DNA from: Nemertoderma westbladi
Lineage: Eukaryota > Xenacoelomorpha > Nemertodermatida > Nemertodermatidae
Direction of reading: 5' to 3'
Assembly (NCBI GenBank): GCA_032718475.1
Contig: JAUCBJ010008315.1
Coordinates: 1 to 46,320, forward strand
Length of the DNA stretch: 46,320 nt
Positions 14,001-24,674 of the stretch are shown here, in pieces. The notes beneath the pieces are model-generated. The model saw nothing but the letters and a program-made list of their open reading frames with translations, searched no databases and was not told the origin of the DNA. Position 1 is the stretch's first letter; each line of letters opens with the position of its first letter. The translations under genes were made by a program, and so were the position numbers.

Positions 14001-17000
14001 CCCTCTCTTTATAGTCCAAAGTAAATCCAAACATCGAATGCTCGCACTAACCAACCCCTCTCTTTATAGTCCACACTAAATCCAAACATCGAATACTCTC
14101 ACTATCCAACCCCTCTCTTTATAGTCCAAAGTAAATCCAAACATCGAATGCTCGCACTAACCAACCCCTCTCTTTATAGTCCCACGTAAATCCAAACATC
14201 GAATACTCTCACTATCCAACCCCTCTCTTTATAGTCCAAACTAAATCCAAACATCGAATACTCTCACTATCCAACCCCTCTCTTTATAGTCCAAACTAAA
14301 TCCAAACATCGAATACTCTCACTATCCAACCCCTCTCTTTATAGTCCAAAGTAAATCCAAACATCGAATGCTCGCACTAACCAACCCCTCTCTTTATAGT
14401 CCCACGTAAATCCAAACATCGAATACTCTCACTATCCAACCCCTCTCTTTATAGTCCAAACTAAATCCAAACATCGAATACTCTCACTATCCAACCCCTC
14501 TCTTTATAGTCCAAACTAAATCCAAACATCGAATACTCTCACTATCCAACCCCTATCTTTATTGTCCAAACTAAATCCAAACATCGAATACTCTCACTAT
14601 CCAACCCCTATCTTTATTGTCCAAACTAAATCCAAACATCGAATAATCTCACTATCCAACCCCTCTCTTTATAGTCCAAACTAAATCCAAACATCGAATA
14701 CTCTCACTATCCAACCCCTCTCTTTATAGTCCAAACTAAATCCAAACATCGAATACTCTCACTAACCAACCCCTCTCTTTATAGTCCAAACTAAATCCAA
14801 ACATCGAATACTCCCACTATCCAACCCCTCTCTTTATAGTCCAAACTAAATCCAAACATCGAATACTCTCACTAACCAACCCCTCTCTTTATAGTGCAAA
14901 CTAAATCCAAACATCGAATACTCTCACTATCCAACCCCTCTCTTTATAGTCCAAACTAAATCCAAACATCGAATACTCTCACTATCCAACCCCTCTCTTT
15001 ATAGTCCAAACTAAATCCAAACATCGAATACTCTCACTATCCAACCCCTCTCTTTATAGTGCAAACTAAATCGAAACATCGAATACTCTCACTATCCAAC
15101 CCCTCTCTTTATAGTGCAAACTAAATCCAAACATCGAATACTCTCACTAACCAATCCCTCTCTTTATAGTCCCAAGTAAATCCAAACATCGAATACTCTC
15201 ACTATCTACTATCTCACTATCCAACCCCTCTCTTTATAGTCCAAACTAAATCCAAACATCGAATACTCTCACTATCCAACCCCTCTCTTTATAGTCCAAA
15301 CTAAATCCAAACATCGAATACTCTCACTATCCAACCCCTCTCTTTATAGTGCAAACTAAATCCAAACATCGAATACTCTCACTATCCAACCCCTCTCTTT
15401 ATAGTCCAAACTAAATCCAAACATCGAATACTCTCACTATCCAACCCCTCTCTTTATAGTCCAAACTAAATCCAAACATCGAATACTCTCACTATCCAAC
15501 CCCTATCTTTATAGTCCAAACTAAATCCAAACATTGATACTCTCACTATCCAACCCCTCTCTTTATAGTCCAAACTAAATCCAAACATCGAATACTCTCA
15601 CTATCCAACCCCTATCTTTATAGTCCAAACTAAATCCAAACATCGAATACTCTCACTATCCAACCCCTCTCTTTATAGTCCAAACTAAATCCAAACATCG
15701 AATACTCTCACTATCCAACCCCTCTCTTTATAGTCCAAACTAAATCCAAACATCGAATAATCTCACTATCCAACCCCTATCTTTATAGTCCAAACTAAAT
15801 CCAAACATTGATACTCTCACTATCCAACCCCTCTCTTTATAGTGCAAACTAAATCCAAACATCGAATACTCTCACTATCCAACCCCTCTCTTTATAGTCC
15901 AAACTAAATCCAAACATCGAATACTCTCACTATCCAACCCCTCTCTTTATAGTCCAAACTAAATCCAAACATCGAATAATCTCACTATCCAACCCCTATC
16001 TTTATAGTCCAAACTAAATCCAAACATTGATACTCTCACTAACCAATCCCTCTCTTTATAGTCCCAAGTAAATCCAAACATCGAATACTCTCACTATCCA
16101 ACCCCTCTCTTTATAGTCCAAACTAAATCCAAACATCGAATACTCTCACTATCCAACCCCTCTCTTTATAGTCCAAACTAAATCCAAACATCGAATACTC
16201 TCACTATCCAACCCCTCTCTTTATAGTCCAAACTAAATCCAAACATCAAATACTCTCACTATCCAACCCCTCTCTTTATAGTCCAAACTAAATCCAAACA
16301 TCAAATAATCTCACTATCCAACCCCTATCTTTATAGTCCAAACTAAATCCAAACATCGAATACTCCCACTATCCAACCCCTCTCTTTATAGTCCCAAGTA
16401 AATCCAAACATCGAATACTCCCACTATCCAACCCCTCTCTTTATAGTCCAAACTAAATCCAAACATCGAATACTCTCACTATCCAACCCCTCTCTTTATA
16501 GTCCAAACTAAATCCAAACATCGAATAATCTCACTATCCAACCCCTATCTTTATAGTCCAAACTAAATCCAAACATCGAATACTCTCACTATCCAACCCC
16601 TATCTTTATAGTCCAAACTAAATCCAAACATCGAATACTCTCACTATCCAACCCCTATCTTTATAGTCCAAACTAAATCCAAACATCGAATACTCTCACT
16701 AACCAACCCCTCTCTTTATAGTCCAAACTAAATCCAAACATCGAATACTCTCACTATCCAACCCCTCTCTTTATAGTCCAAACTAAATCCAAACATCGAA
16801 TAATCTCACTATCCAACCCCTCTCTTTATTGTCCAAACTAAATCCAAACATCGAATAATCTCACTATCCAACCCCTCTCTTTATAGTCCAAACTAAATCC
16901 AAACATCGAATACTCTCACTATCCAACCCCTCTCTTTATAGTCCAATCTAAATCCAAACATTGATACTCTCACTATCCAACCCCTCTCTTTATAGTCCAA

Positions 17001-17539
17001 ACTAAATCCAAACATCGAATACTCTCACTATCCAACCCCTCTCTTTATAGTCCAAACTAAATCCAAACATCGAATAATCTCACTATCCAACCCCTATCGT
17101 TATAGTCCAAACTAAATCCAAACATTGATACTCTCACTATCCAACCCCTATCTTTATAGTCCAAACTAAATCCAAACATCGAATACTCTCACTATCCAAC
17201 CCCTCTCTTTATAGTCCAAACTAAATCCAAACATCGAATACTCTCACTATCCAACCCCTCTCTTTATAGTCCAAACTAAATCCAAACATCGAATACTCTC
17301 ACTATCCAACCCCTCTCTTTATAGTCCAAACTAAATCCAAACATCAAATACTCTCACTATCCAACCCCTCTCTTTATAGTCCAAACTAAATCCAAACATC
17401 GAATACTCTCACTAACCAACCCCTCTCTTTATAGTGCAAACTAAATCCAAACATCGAATACTCTCACTATCCAACCCCTATCTTTATAGTCCAAACTAAA
17501 TCCAAACATCGAATACTCTCACTATCCAACCCCTCTCTT

Positions 17540-18270
17540 TATAGTCCACACTAAAATCCAAACATCGAATACTCTCACTAACCAACCCCTCTCTTTATAG
17601 TCCCAAGTAAATCCAAACATCGAATACTCTCACTATCCAACCCCTCTCTTTATAGTCCAAACTAAATCCAAACATCGAATACTCTCACTATCCAACCCCT
17701 CTCTTTATAGTCCACACTAAAATCCAAACATCGAATACTCTCACTAACCAACCCCTCTCTTTATAGTCCAAACTAAATCCAAACATCGAATACTCTCACT
17801 ATCCAACCCCTATCTTTATAGTCCAAACTAAATCCAAACATCGAATACTCTCACTATCCAACCCCTCTCTTTATAGTCCACACTAAAATCCAAACATCGA
17901 ATACTCTCACTAACCAACCCCTCTCTTTATAGTCCCAAGTAAATCCAAACATCGAATACTCTCACTATCCAACCCCTCTCTTTATAGTCCAAACTAAATC
18001 CAAACATCGAATACTCTCACTATCCAACCCCTCTCTTTATAGTCCACACTAAAATCCAAACATCGAATACTCTCACTAACCAACCCCTCTCTTTATAGTG
18101 CAAACTAAATCCAAACATCGAATACTCTCACTATCCAACCCCTATCTTTATAGTCCAAACTAAATCCAAACATCGAATACTCTCACTATCCAACCCCTCT
18201 CTTTATAGTCCACACTAAAATCCAAACATCGAATACTCTCACTAACCAACCCCTCTCTTTATAGTCCCAA
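17540..18270. repeat. Higher-order repeat, 166 bp within a 332-bp superunit
   Basis: The 56-bp variant carrying CTAAAATCCA occurs at 17551, 17717, 17883, 18049 and 18215, exactly 166 bp apart each time (two 55-bp units plus one 56-bp unit). The unit following the marker alternates between a TCCCAAGT type and another type, giving a six-unit period of 332 bp. The same stretch lies inside the continuous 55-bp array. Confidence 0.85.
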
Positions 18271-20678
18271 GTAAATCCAAACATCGAATACTCTCACTAT
18301 CCAACCCCTCTCTTTATAGTCCAAACTAAATCCAAACATCGAATACTCTCACTATCCAACCCCTCTCTTTATAGTCCAAACTAAATCCAAACATCGAATA
18401 CTCTCACTATCCAACCCCTCTATTTATAGTGCAAACTAAATCCAAACATCAAATACTCTCAATATCCAACCCCTATCTTTATTGTCCAAACTAAATCCAA
18501 ACATCGAATACTCTCAATATCCAACCCCTATCTTTATAGTCCAAACTAAATCCAAACATCGAATACTCTCACTAACCAACCCCTCTCTTTATAGTGCAAA
18601 CTAAATCCAAACATCGAATACTCTCACTATCCAACCCCTCTCTTTATAGTCCAAACTAAATCCAAACATCGAATACTCTCACTATCCAACCCCTCTCTTT
18701 ATAGTCCACACTAAATCCAAACATCGAATACTCTCACTAACCAACCCCTCTCTTTATAGTCCCAAGTAAATCCAAACATCGAATACTCTCACTATCCAAC
18801 CCCTCTCTTTATAGTCCAAACTAAATCCAAACATCGAATACTCTCACTATCCAACCCCTCTCTTTATAGTCCAAACTAAATCCAAACATCGAATACTCTC
18901 ACTATCCAACCCCTCTCTTTATAGTGCAAACTAAATCCAAACATCGAATACTCTCAATATCCAACCCCTATCTTTATTGTCCAAACTAAATCCAAACATC
19001 GAATAGTCTCACTATCCAACCCCTCTCTTTATAGTCCAAACTAAATCCAAACATCGAATACTCTCACTATCCAACCCCTCTCTTTATAGTGCAAACTAAA
19101 TCCAAACATCGAATACTCTCACTATCCAACCCCTCTCTTTATAGTGCAAACTAAATCCAAACATCGAATACTCTCAATATCCAACCCCTATCTTTATTGT
19201 CCAAACTAAATCCAAACATCGAATAATCTCACTATCCAACCCCTCTCTTTATAGTCCAAACTAAATCCAAACATTGATACTCTCACTATCCAACCCCTCT
19301 CTTTATAGTCCAAACTAAATCCAAACATCGAATACTCTCACTATCCAACCCCTATCTTTATAGTCCAAACTAAATCCAAACATCGAATACTCTCACTATC
19401 CAACCCCTCTCTTTATAGTCCAAACTAAATCCAAACATCGAATACTCTCACTATCCAACCCCTCTCTTTATAGTCCAAACTAAATACAAACATCGAATAC
19501 TCTCACTATCCAACCCCTATCTTTATAGTCCAAACTAAATCCAAACATCGAATACTCTCACTATCCAACCCCTCTCTTTATAGTCCAAACTAAATCCAAA
19601 CATCGAATACTCTCACTATCCAACCCCTCTCTTCATAGTCCAAACTAAATCCAAACATCGAATACTCTCACTATCCAACCCCTATCTTTATAGTCCAAAC
19701 TAAATCCAAACATCGAATACTCTCACTATCCAACCCCTCTCTTTATAGTCCAAACTAAATCCAAACATCGATTACTCTCACTATCCAACCCCTCTCTTTA
19801 TAGTGCAAACTAAATCCAAACATCGAATACTCTCACTATCCAACCCCTCTCTTTATAGTGCAAACTAAATCCAAACATCGAATACTCTCACTATCCAACC
19901 CCTCTCTTTATAGTGCAAACTAAATCCAAACATCGAATACTCTCACTAACCAACCCCTCTCTTTATAGTCCAAACTAAATCCAAACATCGAATACTCTCA
20001 CTAATCAACCCCTCTCTTTATAGTCCAAACTAAATCCAAACATCGAATACTCTCACTATCCAACCCCTCTCTTTATAGTGCAAACTAAATCCAAACATCG
20101 AATACTCTCACTATCCAACCCCTCTCTTTATAGTGCAAACTAAATCCAAACATCGAATACTCTCACTATCCAACCCCTCTCTTTATAGTGCACACTAAAT
20201 CCAAACATCGAATACTCTCACTATCCAACCCCTCTCTTTATAGTGCAAACTAAATCCAAACATCGAATACTCTCACTAACCAACCCCTTATAGTCCAAAC
20301 TAAATCCAAACATCGAATACTCTCACTATCCAACCCCTCTCTTTATAGTCCAAACTAAATCCAAACATCGAATACTCTCACTATCCAACCCCTCTCTTTA
20401 TAGTGCAAACTAAATCCAAACATCGAATACTCTCACTATCCAACCCCTCTCTTTATAGTGCAAACTAAATCCAAACATCGAATACTCTCACTATCCAACC
20501 CCTCTCTTTATAGTGCAAACTAAATCCAAACATCGAATACTCTCACTATCTAACCCCTCTCTTTATAGTCCAAACTAAATCCAAACATCGAATGTTATCA
20601 CTATCCAACCTCTCTCTTTATAGTCCCAAGTAAATCCAAACATCGAATACTCGCACTAACCAACCCCTCTCTTTATAG

Positions 20679-20735
20679 GCCAATTGGTTTTAAACAGGGT
20701 ACCTAGCAACGCCAACCACCAACAGCTGCAGATTA
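20679..20735 (+). repeat. Right flank of satellite, module shared in inverted form with about 23092-23150
   Basis: The sequence directly after the last satellite unit contains TTGGTTTTAAACAGGGTACC followed by TAGCAACGCC and CAGCTG. The reverse complement of 23092-23150 has the same elements in the same order, with small insertions. The two copies face each other about 2.4 kb apart. They may be remnants of one mobile element family, but no clean ends or target duplication were found. Confidence 0.6.
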
Positions 20736-20746
20736 AATAGCAGTTG

Positions 20747-20911
20747 CCCTTAAAACAACTAGAGTCACTATTTCGGAAGCCCTTAAAACAACCAGAGTCA
20801 CTATTTCGGAAGCACTTAAAACAACCAGAGTCACTATTTCGGAAGCCCTTAAAACAACTAGAGTCACTATTTCGGAAGCCCTTAGAACAACTAGAGGCAC
20901 TATCCGGTAAC
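20747..20911 (+). repeat. 33-bp tandem repeat, 5 copies
   Basis: Five units of 33 bp share the core AGTCACTATTTCGGAAGC and begin CCCTTAAAAC. The last unit is the most divergent. Because 33 is divisible by 3, the array is open on both strands and yields 11-residue peptide repeats in each direction. These frames have no further support and probably reflect the periodicity only. A single diverged copy of the same unit occurs inverted at about 23150-23190. Confidence 0.9.
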
Positions 20912-21670
20912 AGAGGCCCAGCGGAGTACACACATGAAACAATTTCAAATATATGTTTTTTATTCAATCTATTTCAAATCTGAAAACCGCTTAGAGAAAC
21001 CTCTTTTAGTTCTCGAGTTATCGCTGTTTTTCTGTATGACGGTCTGTCAGTCCAATTGTAAGACAGACAGACAACCGACAGGATTCCACTAAAATTTAAA
21101 ACTGACATCGGAAATGAAATCAGCGACCCCGTAAACCCCCATAATGAAAGTTTTAGCACGGTGGTGTGCTTCTATCATGGCAGAAATGATTACCCAACCA
21201 GACCACAGACAGCCAGTTCTGGCGGAAAGGTTTAAACTTTGAAGATAATTATCTTGGAAGGACATTTTTCGTGTTTCAAATTACTACCCCTCCGCCATTT
21301 TTTAACCATGATTTTCTTTATTTTTGGCTCATTCGATTCGATTCGAAATGATTTCGGCTGTTCTTTAAAAGTTATCGGCTCGAATTTTTATATTTTTGTT
21401 TTTAAAGACAATTTTTCAGATTAAAGCCAAAAATTTGTTAAAATTTTGCCAAATAATAATTAATTTTCATAAAAAGGCAAAACTAAAAATTTTAACCGAC
21501 AACTTTTGTGGAGCTCACCGCCGTAATTAAAAAAAAACGGGTTTCAGACAATTTCACCTAAAATCTAATGACAAGTACATAGCATTTTAACCGCAAATCT
21601 TGTTTTATTCAATGGTCGTTAGAGGGCGACTGGAAATTTGAAAATTTTGAGAAAAAACAAATGTTTATAC
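20912..21670. other. AT-rich spacer, no gene seen
   Basis: There are no recognisable protein motifs and no long open frame. The part around 20990-21180 is more mixed in composition and could be an old repeat copy, but I could not assign it. Short frames in both directions look random. Confidence 0.5.
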
Positions 21671-21671
21671 A

Positions 21672-21845
21672 TATTTTAACAGCCCATACTCTATAAAATC
21701 AAAATATTTTAATAGCCCATACTGCATAAAATCAAAATATTTAATAGCCCATACTGTATAAAATCAAAATATTGTAATAGCTCATACTGTATAAAATCAA
21801 AATATTTAATAGCCCATACTGTATAAAATCAAAATATTTTAATTT
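21672..21845. repeat. 31-33-bp AT-rich tandem repeat, about 5 copies
   Basis: Units contain AGCCCATACT then ATAAAATCAAAATATTT and repeat five times, with small indels in the T run (for example TTTTAATAG against TTTAATAG). The array lies just left of a long G homopolymer. Confidence 0.9.
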
Positions 21846-21879
21846 CAGTAGAAATTGTAGACATTTAAAAATGTGTTCA

Positions 21880-21906
21880 GGGGGGGGGGGGGGGGGGGGG
21901 GGGGGG
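21880..21906 (+). repeat. G homopolymer, 27 bp
   Basis: An uninterrupted run of 27 G. Runs of this length slip in replication and sequencing, so the exact length is unreliable. It could form G-quadruplex-type structure on the plus strand. Confidence 0.95.
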
Positions 21907-23091
21907 TGTACTCCCAACCTTAAGCAGTTGTAGTGGAGAAGTGCAGAGAAAGGTCACTTTAATTTCCAATTCACAATACAATATACAACATATTGTACCA
22001 ATATACAACATATATACAGTACAACATATTGATATTGTTTACTTACACGAATATCAGTGCTTTGCTTTATATAAAATAAACAAACTGGCTTGCTACCAAG
22101 AGTCAAGAAATTGTTTAAAAAAACTGTTGTTCTGATTCTTTGATCGATGAATTGCTTATACTGTAGATGACAAAACGGTATGGTACAGTAACACAACCTA
22201 CTGGTAAACTCTTGTTACCTAAACTCTCATGGTTGTTTACCTAAACTGAAACTTTACAATCTGTTATCATAACGTTTTGTGTAGTTTGTTAATGCCTGAA
22301 TTGTTGATTTATGAATTAACTACCGCGGTAAACGGTAGCTGGCCGCGACAATTGCAAATGAATTGTTCAGACCAAATGACCGGTTAACTGTGTTTTGAAA
22401 TATATCTAGAACATTTATTGAACATTGAATTTGTAATCAAAACCGTCTATCCGAGAAAGATTTGTTCTAGAGGTGGTCCAAAACCGTCTATCTCCAGATA
22501 GATGGTTTTGATAAATTAAACGAATTTCCGAAACAGAGATACACTGTTTTGATAAATTAATAATCATGGAGATCTTGCATCCTATTGGTCAGTTCATTTT
22601 TTTCGGTTAATTTTTCTCAGATAAATGGTTTTGATTAAAAATTGCTTCCAAGATATCGAGATACACGGTTTTGGTCGCAAACTATTTTCTTTGCATTTGA
22701 TTTTCAAGCTTCGGGACCTGGATATAAAGATGCGCCTTGAAATTCTGATTCCAAATATATAAATATGTCATTTTCGTCAAAAATCGAGATACACGGTTTT
22801 GGAATATATAAGGGCCGAACTGTCCAGTAAGTATACAAGTACAGCTACGATTGCATTGTTTGAATACAATGAAAGCGAACCAAGAGGAAAGGGTTGCTGT
22901 AGGGCTGTAGGTTGGTTCTGTATTAATAAAGTGTAAGTGAATTCCAATCTGAGCGTTATACAAATAGAAATAACAAATGTAATGTAACGGCTGATCGGTG
23001 TTTGAGTACTGAATTTGAGAATCTGATAAATCCTTTAAATTCAATCATGAATAATAGTGTTTATAGTCATAGCCATAGTCATATTTGAAAC
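21907..23091. other. Spacer with scattered copies of a short GATACACGGTTTTG-type motif
   Basis: No supported gene. The motif family AAAACCGTCTATC / GATACACGGTTTTG occurs at about 22439, 22481, 22537, 22660 and 22785 in both orientations. At about 22480-22512 two copies face each other and form a near-perfect hairpin. The open frames here, including a 120-codon one on the minus strand at 22682-23044, have no recognisable domain and cross these repeats. Confidence 0.5.
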
Positions 23092-23190
23092 CAGCTGATG
23101 GCGTTGTTCAGTTGTTGCTAGGTAAGGTACCCCGTTTAAAACCAATCAGGAAATAGTGATTCTAGTAATTTCTGAATTTTAAGGGCTCCT
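23092..23190 (-). repeat. Inverted copy of the satellite-flank module plus one 33-bp unit
   Basis: Read on the minus strand this has a diverged 33-bp unit (TCACTATTTCC core), then GGTTTTAAACGGGGTACC, then CCTAGCAAC and CAGCTGG. It matches the module at 20679-20735 and the 33-bp array at 20747-20911. The 33-bp unit lies on the other side of the module here, so the two copies are rearranged relative to each other. Confidence 0.6.
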
Positions 23191-23398
23191 GAGCCTGACT
23201 GCCTGAAAAACAGTACGGTAGGTACCAGAGTACGGGCAAACCAGTGATGTACACCTAGGCCATGCCAGCATGCCGATACAGCGATACACGGCAGCACGGT
23301 ATACATACCAGCATACGGTACGGTCATGTGACGGTAGCATTTTTTGAATTACAGAATTATCAGGCAGCACAGCAGTATGCGGGACGTTCCTGTTTGGG

Positions 23399-24277
23399 CC
23401 CTATTGAAAAGTTTTATTTTCTGCGCCGAACGCAGCGCCGGGTGCCAAAAATCCTGCGCCGGCTGTGAGCAAAACCACGCCGGGTGCAAAAAAATCCTGC
23501 GCCGGCTCTGTGCAAAACCACGCCGGGTGCAAAAAATCCTGCGCCGGCTCTGTGCAAACCCACGCCCATGCCAGGTGCAAAAACTTCTGCGCCGGCTCTG
23601 TGCAATGCAAAATGCTGCGCCGGGTGAAAAATCTTCCACCGGCTCTTCAAAGCCGCACCGGGCTGACTGGTATAAAACATAAAATCTGCCTGTTATACTG
23701 TACAGTACCTGTAGTTTATTCGGTTATCTATAATACTGCAGCTGCACTAATCCAAATTTACTTAAACGAACGAAAGTTGTGGGTTTGTGAAATGAAAATA
23801 AGGATACAGAGACGGAAAACCTTAATAAAGACAAATGCAACAAGTACAGTAGGTACGTTGTTTTATTCCAAAAGTGTAACATTACGAAACAACTACTTAA
23901 GAAACACTGCATGTAAATTTTTGTTGTCAAGTAAGTCGAGTAAGTCAAGTAGTCTCAGTCTCACTGTCTGCCTGGTGCTAGGTTCGGCCGATTTCTGCGC
24001 CAGGCAAATATGTACGCCGGGTGTGCTGGGCTGATTCCTGCTCCGGCGCCGGGTCAATTTCTGCAGCGTCGACGCCGGTAATATTTCGACGCCTGCTGCG
24101 CCGAGCGCAGCATCTCTACCATTGCCAGTTCTCCGCCGGCTATGCCGGCGTAGCACATCTCTGCGCCGGCCAGTCCGGCTCATTGCCCGGCGTAGCACAT
24201 TTCTGCGCCAGCTCCCGGCGCAAGTTCTAGTGCTGCGCCGAACGTGCTCGGCGTACATGTAAAACTTTTCAATAGGG
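23399..24277. mobile_element. Non-autonomous DNA transposon with 18-bp TIRs and 8-bp target duplication (hAT-like by TSD length)
   Basis: The left end reads CCCTATTGAAAAGTTTTA and the right end, 24260-24277, is its perfect reverse complement. The 8-bp direct repeat TGTTTGGG lies immediately outside both ends (23391-23398 and 24278-24285), which marks a transposition insertion. The 879-bp interior has GC-rich flanks full of CTGCGCCGG motifs and an AT-rich centre (about 23660-23980). No transposase is recognisable, so it is a MITE-like derivative. An 8-bp duplication fits hAT, but P and Merlin families also make 8-bp (Merlin 8-9 bp) duplications, so the superfamily is uncertain. A 189-codon open frame at 23465-24034 is mostly translated repeat. 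Confidence 0.88.
23425..23640 (+). repeat. GC-rich tandem repeat of about 44 bp inside the transposon
   Basis: The phrase CCTGCGCCGGCTCTGTGC followed by an AAACCACGCCGGGTGCAAAAA-like stretch is repeated four to five times with increasing divergence to the right. CTGCGCC recurs again, same orientation, near the right end of the element (24090-24240). This resembles satellite expansion inside a MITE. Confidence 0.8.
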
Positions 24278-24285
24278 TGTTTGGG

Positions 24286-24674
24286 GGCCTCCATTTTAAT
24301 TTTTTTAAGGTCATTTTACCAGTTCCCGTGGCAAACCACTTATAAATTTTTTGTATTTTTGGTCAATTTACCGCTTCCTAGACAGCTACAAGAAACTACT
24401 TAGAAATTTGGTCAATTTACTGATTTACCGGTTTCATAGGCCCTATAACAAAATACTTTACTTAGAACGTTAACTTATAATTTTGATTCTAAATAAGCTG
24501 CTTCCCACTTCCCAACCCCCGCCTATTTAGCTGTTTAGTTTGAGCGCTGCCGCCCCCAAACCACTTTTAAAACAGAACACACCATTCCCATTTAAACTAG
24601 GACTAGGATCGGCATGCTGCATTGCAGCTGCATTTTTAAGAATGCTGTGCCGGCTTATCGACAAAATTGCACCG
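24286..24674. other. Spacer, no gene; diverged short repeats
   Basis: AT-rich sequence with loosely repeated phrases (ATTTTACCAGTT, CAATTTACCGCTTCC, ATTTACCGGTTTC; AAACCACTT, AAACTACTT) suggesting an old tandem duplication of about 70 bp. No open frame of note. Confidence 0.4.

Larger units (their letters stand above)
591..20678. repeat. 20.1-kb minisatellite of a 55-bp unit, about 365 copies
   Basis: A head-to-tail array covers this interval with no foreign insertion seen. A typical unit is 1621-1675 and contains GAATACTCTCACTATCCAAC and CCCTCTCTTTATAGT. The plus strand of the consensus has 19 A, 19 C, 15 T and only 2 G, so strand skew is extreme. Each unit carries one CpG, inside TCGA. Length variants recur: 50 bp (5-bp loss in the C/T tract), 54 bp (CATTGAT for CATCGAAT), 56 bp (extra A) and 63 bp (TTAACCCC insertion). 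Base variants such as TCCCAAGT, GTGCAAAC, TAACC for TATCC, and CCCTATC recur in blocks. Since 55 is not a multiple of 3, stop codons rotate through all frames, so no long ORF exists here. Function is unknown; a centromeric, subtelomeric or structural role cannot be judged from sequence alone. Confidence 0.98.

Noticed and set aside
591-20678. CRISPR array
   Set aside because: Unit-to-unit sequence is continuous and almost wholly conserved; there are no unique spacers between repeats, and the surroundings are eukaryotic.
591-20678. Telomeric DNA because of CCAACCCC and TTAACCCC words
   Set aside because: The words are part of a 55-bp unit and do not form a 5-7-bp telomeric repeat.
22682-23044. 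120-codon minus-strand frame
   Set aside because: No domain or signal; it overlaps scattered GATACACGGTTTTG repeats and looks like a chance frame.
23465-24034. 189-codon plus-strand frame inside the GC-rich transposon
   Set aside because: Its first third is translated tandem repeat and the rest has no motif. Overlapping frames on the other strand are equally open, as expected from GC-rich repeats.
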